Assembly: GCA_964384645.1 (NCBI GenBank)
Contig: CAYLKL010000006.1
Location: forward strand, 1 to 50,631
Reading direction: 5' to 3'
DNA: 50,631 bases
From: DAORIO01 sp964384645
Lineage (GTDB): Bacteria; Patescibacteriota; Minisyncoccia; Phycocordibacterales; UBA9973
Shown here in pieces: positions 1-8,235 of the stretch (the stretch's first letter is position 1; the number at the start of each line of letters is the position of its first letter). The notes beneath the pieces are model-generated. The model was not told the origin of the DNA. It saw only the letters and a list, made by a program, of their open reading frames with translations, and ran no database searches. The position numbers were made by a program, and so were the translations under genes.

Positions 1-58
1 TGCATGCCTTATCCACGCCGCCAGCGTTCATCCTGAGCTAGGATCAAACTCTTCTAAA
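1..58 (-). rRNA. rrs: 16S ribosomal RNA, 5' end only
   Basis: Read on the minus strand, the first bases contain AGAGTTTGATCCTAGCTCAG and then GATGAACGCTGGCGGCGTGG, the universal start of bacterial 16S rRNA. The gene runs leftward out of the window, so only about the first 55 bases are present. The GCGTGGATAAGGCATGCA continuation resembles Parcubacteria 16S; that is recall, not a search. The exact mature 5' end cannot be fixed. Confidence 0.95.
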
Positions 59-177
59 AAATTACTTAAATAAATTTAAATAACCAGAAAAGGATCTTAG
101 ACGGGACAAAAGAAAAATCATTTACTTTTCTCTCATCATTACTTGTTATGTTTATGTTCTTTACTTATTCCTTTGTT

Positions 178-201
178 AAAAAACAGGAGGACAAATCCTC
201 C
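178..201 (-). promoter_or_regulatory. Terminator-like hairpin in the 16S leader
   Basis: On the minus strand GGAGGA and TCCTCC form a perfect 6-base-pair stem with a 4-base loop, followed by TGTTTTTT. It lies only about 5-20 bases after the expected rRNA start site and some 120 bases before the 16S 5' end. It has the form of an intrinsic terminator or attenuator. It could instead be a leader or processing structure. Confidence 0.55.
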
Positions 202-213
202 GTGAACTAAGCC

Positions 214-241
214 ATTATACTTATGGCGAGTTTCGTGTCAA
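214..241 (-). promoter_or_regulatory. rRNA operon promoter
   Basis: On the minus strand TTGACA (236-241) is followed after 16 bases by TATAAT (214-219). Both hexamers are perfect sigma-70 type consensus. It points toward the 16S gene and would start transcription near base 207. Confidence 0.85.
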
Positions 242-284
242 CCCTATAACAATAAATACCCCGAAATCCCCAAAAAGCCTTATT

Positions 285-884
285 TTAAAGCTCTTTTTTA
301 ACGAAAATTAAAGAGCTCTCAACGTCACCAATTAACACCTTAGAATTAGCCAAATCTGCAAGTAAAATTTCTGTTAATGTAATTTTCGTCTTTCCAGAAT
401 GCTCACCAGGAAATGTTCCATAAACAGTCAAATCCTGCTTTGATTCAACCACTGAAATTTTTATGGATTCTTCAAATTTAAAAGTTAGAGATAATTTATT
501 TTTTGACAAAATATCAATTTTAGAAGTTTTAAAATCTTGCCCTAAAATATTCAACATAAAATCCAAATCTGAAGCAAAACTTTCAGCACCACTAAACTCT
601 AAAACAAATCTTAATTCTTCGATTTCAACATCTCCACAAGTTACAAGGTTTAAGCTAACTAATTCTGTGTTTTTAACCCCAGAAGGCGCATAACCCTTCC
701 TAGAGTTTATATCCTTTTCTACCCACACAGTTGGAGGATTGACATCTAAGCAGGGCGATGTGTTTGTTGAAATAGTTTGGGCTTCTTGAAACAATGTTTT
801 TGACATATTGGTAACAAAAAAAGGAGTAGCCACTACCAAAATACCAAATACAATCAAAAACTTATATTTATTCCAAAAATACAT
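285..884 (-). CDS. Hypothetical membrane-anchored exported protein
   Basis: About 199 residues. A hydrophobic segment near residues 8-26 is the only membrane span; the rest is beta-rich and polar and is probably outside the cell. Two cysteines, in SPCLDV and LVTCGD, could form a disulfide. I do not recognise a family. The style (one N-terminal anchor and a beta-rich domain) resembles the exported protein at 4952-5641. The start at 884 (MYFWNKYK) is preferred over the in-frame ATG at 899 because a -35/-10 pair puts the transcript start at or next to base 884. It is divergent from secG. Confidence 0.7.
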   Translation of the reverse strand: MYFWNKYKFLIVFGILVVATPFFVTNMSKTLFQEAQTISTNTSPCLDVNPPTVWVEKDINSRKGYAPSGVKNTELVSLNLVTCGDVEIEELRFVLEFSGAESFASDLDFMLNILGQDFKTSKIDILSKNKLSLTFKFEESIKISVVESKQDLTVYGTFPGEHSGKTKITLTEILLADLANSKVLIGDVESSLIFVKKEL

Positions 885-890
885 ACTAAA

Positions 891-919
891 ATGATACATA
901 AAAAATAACCTCTTAACAA
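891..919 (-). promoter_or_regulatory. Promoter giving a leaderless transcript
   Basis: On the minus strand TTGTTA (914-919), 17 bases, then TATCAT (891-896). The -10 element ends 6 bases before the ATG at 884, so the mRNA should begin at the start codon. Confidence 0.55.
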
Positions 920-932
920 TTGAACCTGTGTA

Positions 933-961
933 TTGATAAAAAAAACCCGCTATGCTAGCAT
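933..961 (+). promoter_or_regulatory. secG promoter, leaderless
   Basis: TTGATA (933-938), 17 bases, then TAGCAT (956-961), with an extended TGC just before the -10. The ATG at 969 follows after 7 bases, so the mRNA should have no leader. The TTG at 933 that could start a longer frame is part of the -35 and is unlikely to be a start codon. Confidence 0.55.
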
Positions 962-968
962 AATAATT

Positions 969-1199
969 ATGTCAGTTATATCCGCGGTATTACCCTGGAT
1001 AGAGATACTATCTGCACTCCTAATTGTTCCAGCAATTTTATTGCAACAATCAGGTGCCGGCTTAGGCGGAGCACTCGGAGGAGGAGATAATGTTATCTAT
1101 CGAACAAAAAGAGGCCCAGAGAAATTTTTCTTTGTTGTTTCTATTATATTGGGAATAGTACTAGTTACAGCCTCAGTGGTTGATTTATTTTTTATCTAG
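969..1199 (+). CDS. secG: Preprotein translocase subunit SecG
   Basis: 76 residues with two membrane segments (about residues 5-24 and 52-74) flanking a glycine-rich loop (SGAGLGGALGGGDNVIYRTKRG). This is the SecG pattern: two helices, a Gly-rich cytosolic loop containing QxxGxGG and G-rich repeats, and about 75 residues. SecG is the small accessory subunit of the SecYEG channel in the inner membrane. The start is the ATG at 969, placed by its promoter. The substrate-binding protein gene follows 16 bases downstream and is probably cotranscribed. Confidence 0.85.
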   Translation: MSVISAVLPWIEILSALLIVPAILLQQSGAGLGGALGGGDNVIYRTKRGPEKFFFVVSIILGIVLVTASVVDLFFI

Positions 1200-1215
1200 A
1201 AACTAATCAAAAATT

Positions 1216-2910
1216 ATGAAATCCTTAAAAACGGAAGCAATTCCGAAGTTAGAAGAGTTGCGAAAGGGCTTGAGTCAAATGGAAGGTCTAAGATGGATCG
1301 CTTTCATTTTTTTCATTGTTCTTATGTGTATTGGAACAATTGGAATACTTTCAAAATTAAACTCACTATTTTTAACAACAATCCCAACTTCGGGTGGTTC
1401 TTTGTCTGAAGGTATGATCGGAAATCCATCTCAAATAAACCCAATCTTTGCTCTAACAAACACTGACAAAGATATCTCTTCCCTTATTTTTTCTGGTTTA
1501 ATGAAAAAAGATTCGAATGGTGAAATAGTTCCAGATTTAGCTGAAAGTTATACCGTAGGCGAGACTGGAAAAGAATACACTTTTAAACTAAAAGATGATC
1601 TAAAATTTCACAACAATGACTCAGTTACAACAGAAGATATTCGATACACAATATCACTTGTAACAAATCCAAGTATCCGATCTCCAAAAAGAGCAAACTG
1701 GGAAGGTGTCACGGTAGAAATAATTGACGAAAAAAATATTAAATTTTCATTAAAGGAAGAATTTACAGGATTTCTAGAAAATACCACTCTTGGAATACTG
1801 CCGAGTTCTGTGGTTAAAGATATAGACCCTACATCTTTTTCTCAACACAACTTCAACCAAAAACCTATTGGGGCTGGTCCATTTAAAATAACAAGTGTTT
1901 CTAAAACGAATTCTGGCCTTATAGAAAGCATAAACCTAAAATCTTTCAATAAATACGCCCTCGGAAAACCATACTTAAATAAAATAAACTTAAGATTTTA
2001 CGGAAATGAAAGTGAATTAATAAAAGCATTAAAAACAAGAATAATAGATAGAGGTGGTCCCGTAAGCCCAGAAGGAACACTAGAACTTACAAATTCAAAA
2101 ATAGAGACGAGTCAGCTTCCTAGGATATTTGGATTATTCTTTAATCAATCAAATTCAAAAGTCCTAGAAGACATATCTGTTAGAAACGCGATCGACGCTG
2201 GAATCAACAGAGAGGTTTTAATACAAAATGTGTTTAATGGATTTGCGGTTGCAAATAAAAGTCCCTACCCTAAAAAAGTTGACCAAAATTTCTCAACACA
2301 AGACGCGAATGAAATACTTGAAAAAGCTGGTTGGAAAATGGGAGAAAATGGAATTCGACAAAAGGACTCAATAGAACTTAGATTTAAAATCGCAACAGGT
2401 GACAATAAAGAGTTAAGAAATACAGCACTAGAAATAAAAACTCAGTTAAAAAATATTGGTATGGAAATAGAGGTAGAATCTTTTGAACTTGGTATTTTAA
2501 ATCAACAAATAATAGAGGACAGAAATTACCAAGCACTTTTGTTTGGGGAACTTATACCAAGACCAGAAAATCTATACGCATTCTGGCACTCTTCCCAAAA
2601 AGACTTTCCTGGCCTAAACATAACAGGTTACGTTAACGGAAAAGCAGACCAATCACTAATTGCCCTATTATCAGAATACGAAGAAGATAAAAGAGAAAAC
2701 GCACTTAACAACTTTATTAATGAAATATCAAAAGACAAACCAGCCGTTTTTTTGTACAGCCCAATGTTATTAATTGGAGACAATACTGACATTAAAAAAC
2801 CTGATACAACTTTTGGAGTTTTACAAGAACGCTTTGTCGAAGCGAACAAATGGTATTCTCAAACTGATAAAGTTTGGAGAATATTTGCAAAAGATAATTT
2901 AATAGAATAA
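1216..2910 (+). CDS. ABC-type substrate-binding protein, family 5 (peptide/OppA-like)
   Basis: 564 residues. A membrane anchor lies at about residues 27-50, with no lipobox cysteine visible. An SBP_bac_5 domain follows: PDLAESYTVGETGKEYTFKLKDDLKFHN and the FNQKPIGAGPFK segment are typical of OppA/DppA. Such proteins bind oligopeptides outside the membrane for an ABC importer. No permease or ATPase of such a system is nearby, so the partner is elsewhere or the protein works alone. An anchor instead of a lipid tail is notable. It sits between secG and RNase J, with 7 bases to the latter, suggesting one transcript. Confidence 0.85.
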   Translation: MKSLKTEAIPKLEELRKGLSQMEGLRWIAFIFFIVLMCIGTIGILSKLNSLFLTTIPTSGGSLSEGMIGNPSQINPIFALTNTDKDISSLIFSGLMKKDSNGEIVPDLAESYTVGETGKEYTFKLKDDLKFHNNDSVTTEDIRYTISLVTNPSIRSPKRANWEGVTVEIIDEKNIKFSLKEEFTGFLENTTLGILPSSVVKDIDPTSFSQHNFNQKPIGAGPFKITSVSKTNSGLIESINLKSFNKYALGKPYLNKINLRFYGNESELIKALKTRIIDRGGPVSPEGTLELTNSKIETSQLPRIFGLFFNQSNSKVLEDISVRNAIDAGINREVLIQNVFNGFAVANKSPYPKKVDQNFSTQDANEILEKAGWKMGENGIRQKDSIELRFKIATGDNKELRNTALEIKTQLKNIGMEIEVESFELGILNQQIIEDRNYQALLFGELIPRPENLYAFWHSSQKDFPGLNITGYVNGKADQSLIALLSEYEEDKRENALNNFINEISKDKPAVFLYSPMLLIGDNTDIKKPDTTFGVLQERFVEANKWYSQTDKVWRIFAKDNLIE

Positions 2911-2917
2911 AAAATAT

Positions 2918-4903
2918 ATGATCGAGAATAGACAGAATTTCAGTAATCAAAGACCAGCAAATGATGCTCACAAGAAAGGTCTTATGACGCGCACATACAG
3001 GGCAAAAGACACACCCCAGAAGCCTCAAACAGCGACGTCACCTACTCCTACAGTAGCGAGCACGCAAACACACAGTCGACCGCACCCGACACAACGTCCG
3101 GCACATTTAAAGGCTCACAAAAAATCTACCCACATACATGGTAGATCTCGAATGGGCACACCGAGTAACTCTCACCGAGAACGTGAGGCTCTGAAAAAAC
3201 AGGTAATTCCAGAAGTTGCACCAGGCACAATCCGAATCATCCCACTTGGAGGAGTAGAAGAAATCGGAAAAAATATGACAGTCATTGAGACGACAGACGA
3301 TATTATTATCGTTGATGCTGGTATGCACTTTGCAACAGAGGCTACTCCTGGTATTGACTACACAATTCCAAACACAAAATACCTAGAAGAAAGAAAAGAT
3401 AAAATCCGAGCGATGATTATAACCCACGGTCACTTGGATCACATTGGAGGAGTACCGCTTGTACTTTCTCGAATTGGAAACCCTCCAGTATATTCTAGAA
3501 ACTTAACTGTTCTTATGCTTAAGAAGCGACAAGCTGAGTTTCCTCATCTACCTGCGCTCAATGCTCAAATCGTAGAAAAAGACGAAAGTATTACTCTTGG
3601 AAAAATGAAAGTGAAGTTTTGGGGAGTTACTCATACTATTCCTGATTCAATGGGTATTATTCTAGACACTCCGTATGGATGGATTGTAAATCCTGGTGAC
3701 TACAAACTCGATCAAATAGATGGTGTTGTTCAACCTGACGAAGAAAAAGAATACAAAATCTTTAATGACGCAAAAGTTTTACTTTTGATGACTGACTCGA
3801 CAAACATCGAAAACGAAGGTTTTTCTTTGCCTGAAATCAAAGTGCATCAAGGTCTTGAAAGACTTATAACCGAAAACAAAGGCGGACGTATTATTATTGC
3901 AGCTTTTGCTTCACACATAACTCGTTTGATGAAAATAATCCAAGTTGCTGAAAATCTTGGCAAAAAAATAGTGCTTGAAGGCCGTTCAATGAAGAACAAT
4001 ATCGATATTGTTATCCAAGCTGGACTCATAAAACCCAAAAAAGAAACATTTGTTTCTGTTGATGAAATGAACAATTATCCTCCAAATAAAATCATTGTTC
4101 TTATGACTGGTGCTCAGGGTGAAGAATTTGCTGCCCTTAACCGCGCTGCAAATAAAACTCATGCAAAATTTAAACTCCAAAAAGGTGACACTATAATTCT
4201 TTCTGCTTCGATCATTCCAGGAAATGAACGTTCGGTTGAAAAGATGAAAGACGGTATCGCTCGACAAGGTGTTAAGATTGTTAGTTACAAAACAGCTGGT
4301 GAAGACTATGTTCATGCAACAGGTCACGGAAATAAAGAAGATGTTCGGTGGCTTCACAATAAAATGAATGAAAAGTTTTTCATTCCTATACACGGAAATC
4401 ACTATCGTTTACAACTTCACAAACAACTTGCGATGGAAACAGGTGTTTCAGAAGAAAATATCGTTGTTCCAGATAATGGAAGTATTATTGAAATCGTTGA
4501 AGAAGGAACAAAAATCACAGTTCTAAAAGAAAAGGCTCCAAGTGCACCAATGATGGTTGACGGACTTTCTGTTGGAGACGAACAAGAAGTTGTTATTCGA
4601 GATCGACAAATGCTTGCTCAAGACGGAATGTTCGTCGCAATCGTTACACTAGATAGTGCAACTGGAAAACTTCGAAAATCTCCCGATCTTATTTCTCGAG
4701 GATTCGTTTATCTGAAAGAAAACCAAGAGTTGCTTCGAAATGTTCGAGGTCTGATAAAAAAGACAGTTGAAGCAAACACCGAAGGTCAGCATCCAATCAA
4801 TTTTGATGTCGCCAAAGGCGCTATGGGAGACGCTGTAGCTAAATACTTGTATCAGAAGACAAATAAGCAACCGCTCGTGATTCCGGTTTTGTTGTCAGTC
4901 TAA
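2918..4903 (+). CDS. rnj: Ribonuclease J
   Basis: 661 residues. Metallo-beta-lactamase/beta-CASP RNase with the zinc motif THGHLDHIGG (His170, His172, Asp174, His175), a beta-CASP region, HGNHYRL near residue 490, and the C-terminal RNase J domain. It is a 5'-3' exo/endoribonuclease for mRNA decay and rRNA maturation. The first 100 residues are an extra basic, low-complexity tail rich in Thr, Pro, His, Gln and Lys that is absent from standard RNase J (about 555 residues); it is probably disordered and may bind RNA. A strong terminator follows. Confidence 0.95.
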   Translation: MIENRQNFSNQRPANDAHKKGLMTRTYRAKDTPQKPQTATSPTPTVASTQTHSRPHPTQRPAHLKAHKKSTHIHGRSRMGTPSNSHREREALKKQVIPEVAPGTIRIIPLGGVEEIGKNMTVIETTDDIIIVDAGMHFATEATPGIDYTIPNTKYLEERKDKIRAMIITHGHLDHIGGVPLVLSRIGNPPVYSRNLTVLMLKKRQAEFPHLPALNAQIVEKDESITLGKMKVKFWGVTHTIPDSMGIILDTPYGWIVNPGDYKLDQIDGVVQPDEEKEYKIFNDAKVLLLMTDSTNIENEGFSLPEIKVHQGLERLITENKGGRIIIAAFASHITRLMKIIQVAENLGKKIVLEGRSMKNNIDIVIQAGLIKPKKETFVSVDEMNNYPPNKIIVLMTGAQGEEFAALNRAANKTHAKFKLQKGDTIILSASIIPGNERSVEKMKDGIARQGVKIVSYKTAGEDYVHATGHGNKEDVRWLHNKMNEKFFIPIHGNHYRLQLHKQLAMETGVSEENIVVPDNGSIIEIVEEGTKITVLKEKAPSAPMMVDGLSVGDEQEVVIRDRQMLAQDGMFVAIVTLDSATGKLRKSPDLISRGFVYLKENQELLRNVRGLIKKTVEANTEGQHPINFDVAKGAMGDAVAKYLYQKTNKQPLVIPVLLSV

Positions 4904-4912
4904 AAAATATTT

Positions 4913-4938
4913 AAAAAACCGCCAGTTGGCGGTTTTTT
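4913..4938. terminator. Bidirectional intrinsic terminator
   Basis: AAAAAACCGCC, loop AGTT, GGCGGTTTTTT. The stem is flanked by A and T runs, so it can end the RNase J transcript on plus and the convergent gene at 4952-5641 on minus. Confidence 0.9.
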
Positions 4939-4951
4939 AAATCAAAATATT

Positions 4952-5641
4952 TTACTGAATATGAAAGACTGGAGAAAATGTTCTAATTATATGATTAACT
5001 ACAGGTCCGCTTGTAGACTTCATGCTTATATTTTCAATTCCAACTGAAAAATAATCCTCGTTTATAATAGCTGTTTCCCTAATATCTCCAACATATAATA
5101 TAACATCTTTTGACTGACCAGGACTAAGAGTTAATCCTCCAGTTATAAAATTATCTAAAGATATTTCAACGGTATCGTAAGATGCCATGTCGTAAGTCAC
5201 ATCCATATTTAATACCTGTAAAGACCCTGCATCCTTTAGCCAAATATCGTCAGAGAAGTTAAAGGCCCCAGTTCTCGAAGTGTGAACAATCCCAACTCTC
5301 TGAAGTTGAAGAGTACAAGTTGTACTTATATTTGTTAATTTAAATTTAAGTACCCCTAGAGAGATAGTACCAGAAGATACATTATTCCCAGGCGGATAAA
5401 TAAAAGGTTGTGATTGAAAAATAAAATCACAAGGAGCTCCTAATTTTGTCTCTGATCCATTACTTATTTCTTGGCTTTTATATAATTGAGGATTGTCTGT
5501 AATCGAATCTTGTGCCACTTTTGACGAAAGAGTTGCCGCTCCTTGATCTTGTACTGAAATATTTGCCCCGCCGGTCATATAACCCACCATAATTCCCCCA
5601 ACCAAAGCTAACGCAACATATAAAATCTTTTTATCTTCCAT
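4952..5641 (-). CDS. Hypothetical exported protein
   Basis: 229 residues. An N-terminal hydrophobic anchor (about 5-24, IVLYVALALVGGIMVGYM-like) is followed by a serine/threonine-rich, beta-rich domain. Phrases such as LTLSPGQSKDVILYVGDI and the cysteines in APCDFIF and STTCTLQL suggest an immunoglobulin-like extracellular fold. I recognise no named family. It may be a surface or pilus-associated protein, but nothing in the neighbourhood assigns a job. It is convergent with RNase J and divergent from the MFS gene. Confidence 0.75.
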   Translation of the reverse strand: MEDKKILYVALALVGGIMVGYMTGGANISVQDQGAATLSSKVAQDSITDNPQLYKSQEISNGSETKLGAPCDFIFQSQPFIYPPGNNVSSGTISLGVLKFKLTNISTTCTLQLQRVGIVHTSRTGAFNFSDDIWLKDAGSLQVLNMDVTYDMASYDTVEISLDNFITGGLTLSPGQSKDVILYVGDIRETAIINEDYFSVGIENISMKSTSGPVVNHIIRTFSPVFHIQ

Positions 5642-5700
5642 AAATTAAGTTTAAATTTTTAATACGTTAATTATAACTTGTAATAAAATTTAAATATGTC

Positions 5701-5725
5701 AAAAAAGTGGAAAACAACTTTCCAC
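5701..5725 (-). terminator. Terminator-like hairpin in a divergent intergenic region
   Basis: GTGGAAA and TTTCCAC form a 7-base-pair stem with a 5-base loop. On the minus strand it is followed by TTTTTT, which runs into TTGACA (5697-5702). No minus-strand gene lies directly upstream, so it may insulate the downstream gene or block antisense RNA. Confidence 0.4.
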
Positions 5726-5749
5726 ACAACTATTACGCATTTGTTTAAA

Positions 5750-5758
5750 TGATATAAT
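5750..5758 (+). promoter_or_regulatory. Extended -10 promoter, leaderless
   Basis: TGATATAAT: an extended -10 whose TATAAT (5753-5758) ends 7 bases before the ATG of the MFS gene. No good -35 is visible. Confidence 0.6.
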
Positions 5759-5765
5759 AAATCCA

Positions 5766-6926
5766 ATGCATAAAACCATTCGTTCAATACTTCCATTTCT
5801 AATTTCGGGATTTTTGTTTTCAATGATTCTTTCAAGTACGGCGTATTTCAACTCCACTTTTATTGAAACAAATTTTTTAAATACAAAACCAGGGATCTGG
5901 TACACTATTGGCTCCATTATTGTCCTTTTTGTATCATTGCGACTGCCTCACATCCAATCAAAAATCGGAAACAGAAAGTTGATACTAATAGTTCTCTCAA
6001 TTTTATCTCTTAGCTTGCTTGGGCTATCGATGCCCGCATCACCCATCAGCCTTTTATTTTTTGTCACCTTTTTGGCCACTGGAACAATTACGCTTTCAAG
6101 TTTAGATATATTTATTGAAAAATACTCAAGCGATGAATTTACTGGTCGTATAAGAGGAATATACCTAACATCACTTAATCTTGCTTGGATTTTCTCACCA
6201 CTACTTGGAAGCTTATTCATTGGTGAAAGTGAAAATTTTGGACTACTCTATAAAATAGCTTTTTTCATGTCTTTAATTGTTATTATCGTAGTTTCCATCA
6301 GTAGTAAAAATTTTATAGACGATAAATACAAGCATCACGAACTAAAAGATTTTATCTTGGCTCTAAAAGACAAAAATATTCGCGGAACACTTGCTTTGCA
6401 GTTTACACTTCAATTCTTTTACGCATGGATGGTTATTTATACTCCAATTTATCTACACGAATCTTTGGGAATTCCTTGGGCAGCAATTGGAAAAATGTTT
6501 TTAATTATGCTTGTACCTTTTGTTCTTATTCAATATCCGCTCGGCAGGCTTGCGGACAAAAAACACGACGAAAAAGAATTTCTAACTTTTGGTTTTTTAA
6601 TAGCAGCTATTTCAACAGCAGTATTTGGAATTGCTGGAGGAGGAAGTATTATTTTTTTGGCAATAATTTTGTTCTTTACTCGTATAGGAGCCGCAACAAT
6701 CGAAATAATGAACGAAAGCTACTTCTTTAAACAAATAGGCTCGAACGAACCAACAAAAGTAGCGATTTTTAGAATGATGTACCCAAGCGCTTACATAATT
6801 GCGCCAATAATAGCCATCCCAATACTTCTAAAAAATAACTTTTCTCTTTTTTATCTAATACTTTCTATAATCTTAGCTTCTATGGTATTAATCATAAACA
6901 ACTTAAAACAAACAAAGAAAAGCTAA
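5766..6926 (+). CDS. MFS transporter
   Basis: 386 residues with about 12 hydrophobic segments in two blocks of six, separated by a charged loop near residues 180-205 (SSKNFIDDKYKHHELKDF). The loop between helices in the second half carries PLGRLADKKHDEKEF, close to the MFS loop 2-3 signature GxLaDrxGrr, and IEKYSSDEFTGRIRG occurs in the first half. The substrate is unknown. The transcript should be leaderless. The gene is convergent with htrA and the two reading frames overlap by 4 bases. Confidence 0.85.
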   Translation: MHKTIRSILPFLISGFLFSMILSSTAYFNSTFIETNFLNTKPGIWYTIGSIIVLFVSLRLPHIQSKIGNRKLILIVLSILSLSLLGLSMPASPISLLFFVTFLATGTITLSSLDIFIEKYSSDEFTGRIRGIYLTSLNLAWIFSPLLGSLFIGESENFGLLYKIAFFMSLIVIIVVSISSKNFIDDKYKHHELKDFILALKDKNIRGTLALQFTLQFFYAWMVIYTPIYLHESLGIPWAAIGKMFLIMLVPFVLIQYPLGRLADKKHDEKEFLTFGFLIAAISTAVFGIAGGGSIIFLAIILFFTRIGAATIEIMNESYFFKQIGSNEPTKVAIFRMMYPSAYIIAPIIAIPILLKNNFSLFYLILSIILASMVLIINNLKQTKKS

Positions 6927-8158
6927 CTCGGCATATTTTCTAATTTCAATTTAATATTTTTTTCAAGACCCTTACTTAATACTTTAAGATTTACAGAATC
7001 TCCAACCTTCTTCTCTCTTATCAACAAAGAAAAGCTTTGATTTTTATCTAGTTTTTTTCCATCTAGTTCTAAAACTATGTCGTTCTCTAATATTCCCGCT
7101 TTGTCAGCAGGAGATCCTGGTATCACAGCTATTTCGTTTTTACCTTCCCCTCTTATGACCAAAATACCATAATCAACACTTAAATCATTTTCTTTTTTCA
7201 TCTGCTCATCAATTTGAACATATCTTATTCCAACATAAGGCCTAACAATCTTTCCGGTTTCCTTAACGGAATTTATTATTGATTTAACAGAATTTATAGG
7301 TAACGCAAAGCCAATGTTTTCAGAACCCTTAACAACTGCCACATTGACCCCAATAACATTCCCCCTCAAATCAAGCAGTGGACCTCCAGAATTACCGGGA
7401 TTTATAGCTGCATCTGTTTGAATAACATGTTCAAGCAATTCCGAATTACCCATTGAATCTCCCGCAACTAAAGACCGGGAAAGACCGGAAATAACCCCGA
7501 CAGATACTGAATTTTGAAATTCAGCCAAAGCATTACCTATAGCAATAACAGATTGACCGACAGATATGGTTTCTGAATCACCCAAATCTAAATACTCAAA
7601 ATTACTTCCTGCTACTTTTATTATGGCGATATCCAGCACTTCATCTCTAGCTAAAACCTTTGCGTCATATTTCTTACCATCACTTAGTAATACTGTGTAC
7701 TCAGCTTTTTCATCCTCAACAACATGTCTATTTGTAACAATAAGACCATCTTCTGTCACAAAAAACCCAGTCCCTCCACCGACTTCTTTTTTCTCTGTTC
7801 CATTTTGTCTTTGTTTTGGTATATTAAAAAATAAATCTGGAAGATTTAAAAAACCACCAAACGGACTACTTTCAAAATAATTCTCATAAACAGGAAGTTC
7901 TTTTGTAACAATAATTGAAGCAACGGCGGGAGTAGATTTTTTTACAGCTGAAATTACAAAAGACTCCTGTGAAAGAATATTTTCTGTACTGATATTTTCC
8001 ACAGATTCATCTTTATCACTTGCCACATAATCACTTGCTAAATATTTATATATTTGAGACCTAAAATTTGTAGCTAAAAAAATCAACACTAAAACAACCG
8101 CCAAGCCACCCAAAGCTCCACTAGCAACAGGTATAATAATATTTTTATCAATTTTCAT
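6923..8158 (-). CDS. HtrA/DegP-type serine protease with PDZ domain
   Basis: 411 residues. A membrane anchor near residues 8-32 is followed by a trypsin-like domain. The catalytic triad is visible as TNRHVV (His), LDIAIIKV (Asp) and the Ser of NPGNSGGPL (about residues 145, 176 and 257). A PDZ domain covers about 320-405. It degrades or refolds damaged envelope proteins. The ATG at 8158 is chosen over an in-frame TTG at 8167. A TTGACT-17-TAAAAT promoter gives a leader of about 30 bases. The MFS gene ends inside its last codons on the other strand. Confidence 0.95.
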   Translation of the reverse strand: MKIDKNIIIPVASGALGGLAVVLVLIFLATNFRSQIYKYLASDYVASDKDESVENISTENILSQESFVISAVKKSTPAVASIIVTKELPVYENYFESSPFGGFLNLPDLFFNIPKQRQNGTEKKEVGGGTGFFVTEDGLIVTNRHVVEDEKAEYTVLLSDGKKYDAKVLARDEVLDIAIIKVAGSNFEYLDLGDSETISVGQSVIAIGNALAEFQNSVSVGVISGLSRSLVAGDSMGNSELLEHVIQTDAAINPGNSGGPLLDLRGNVIGVNVAVVKGSENIGFALPINSVKSIINSVKETGKIVRPYVGIRYVQIDEQMKKENDLSVDYGILVIRGEGKNEIAVIPGSPADKAGILENDIVLELDGKKLDKNQSFSLLIREKKVGDSVNLKVLSKGLEKNIKLKLENMPS

Positions 8159-8196
8159 AAAAAACAAAAAATTATTAATAAAAAATCAACAAAAAA

Positions 8197-8225
8197 ATTT
8201 TATCTTTTTGTTAAAACAGAGTCAA
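8197..8225 (-). promoter_or_regulatory. htrA promoter
   Basis: On the minus strand TTGACT (8220-8225), 17 bases, TAAAAT (8197-8202). Confidence 0.65.
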
Positions 8226-8235
8226 TATTAAATTT

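Noticed and set aside
3986..4402. 138-codon minus-strand frame
   Set aside because: It lies wholly within RNase J on the other strand and is rich in Cys/Phe/Ile, typical of antisense frames.
5670..5702. TTGACA/TATAAT promoter for the minus gene at 4952-5641
   Set aside because: The boxes are 21 bases apart, too far for a standard promoter; no better pair was found.
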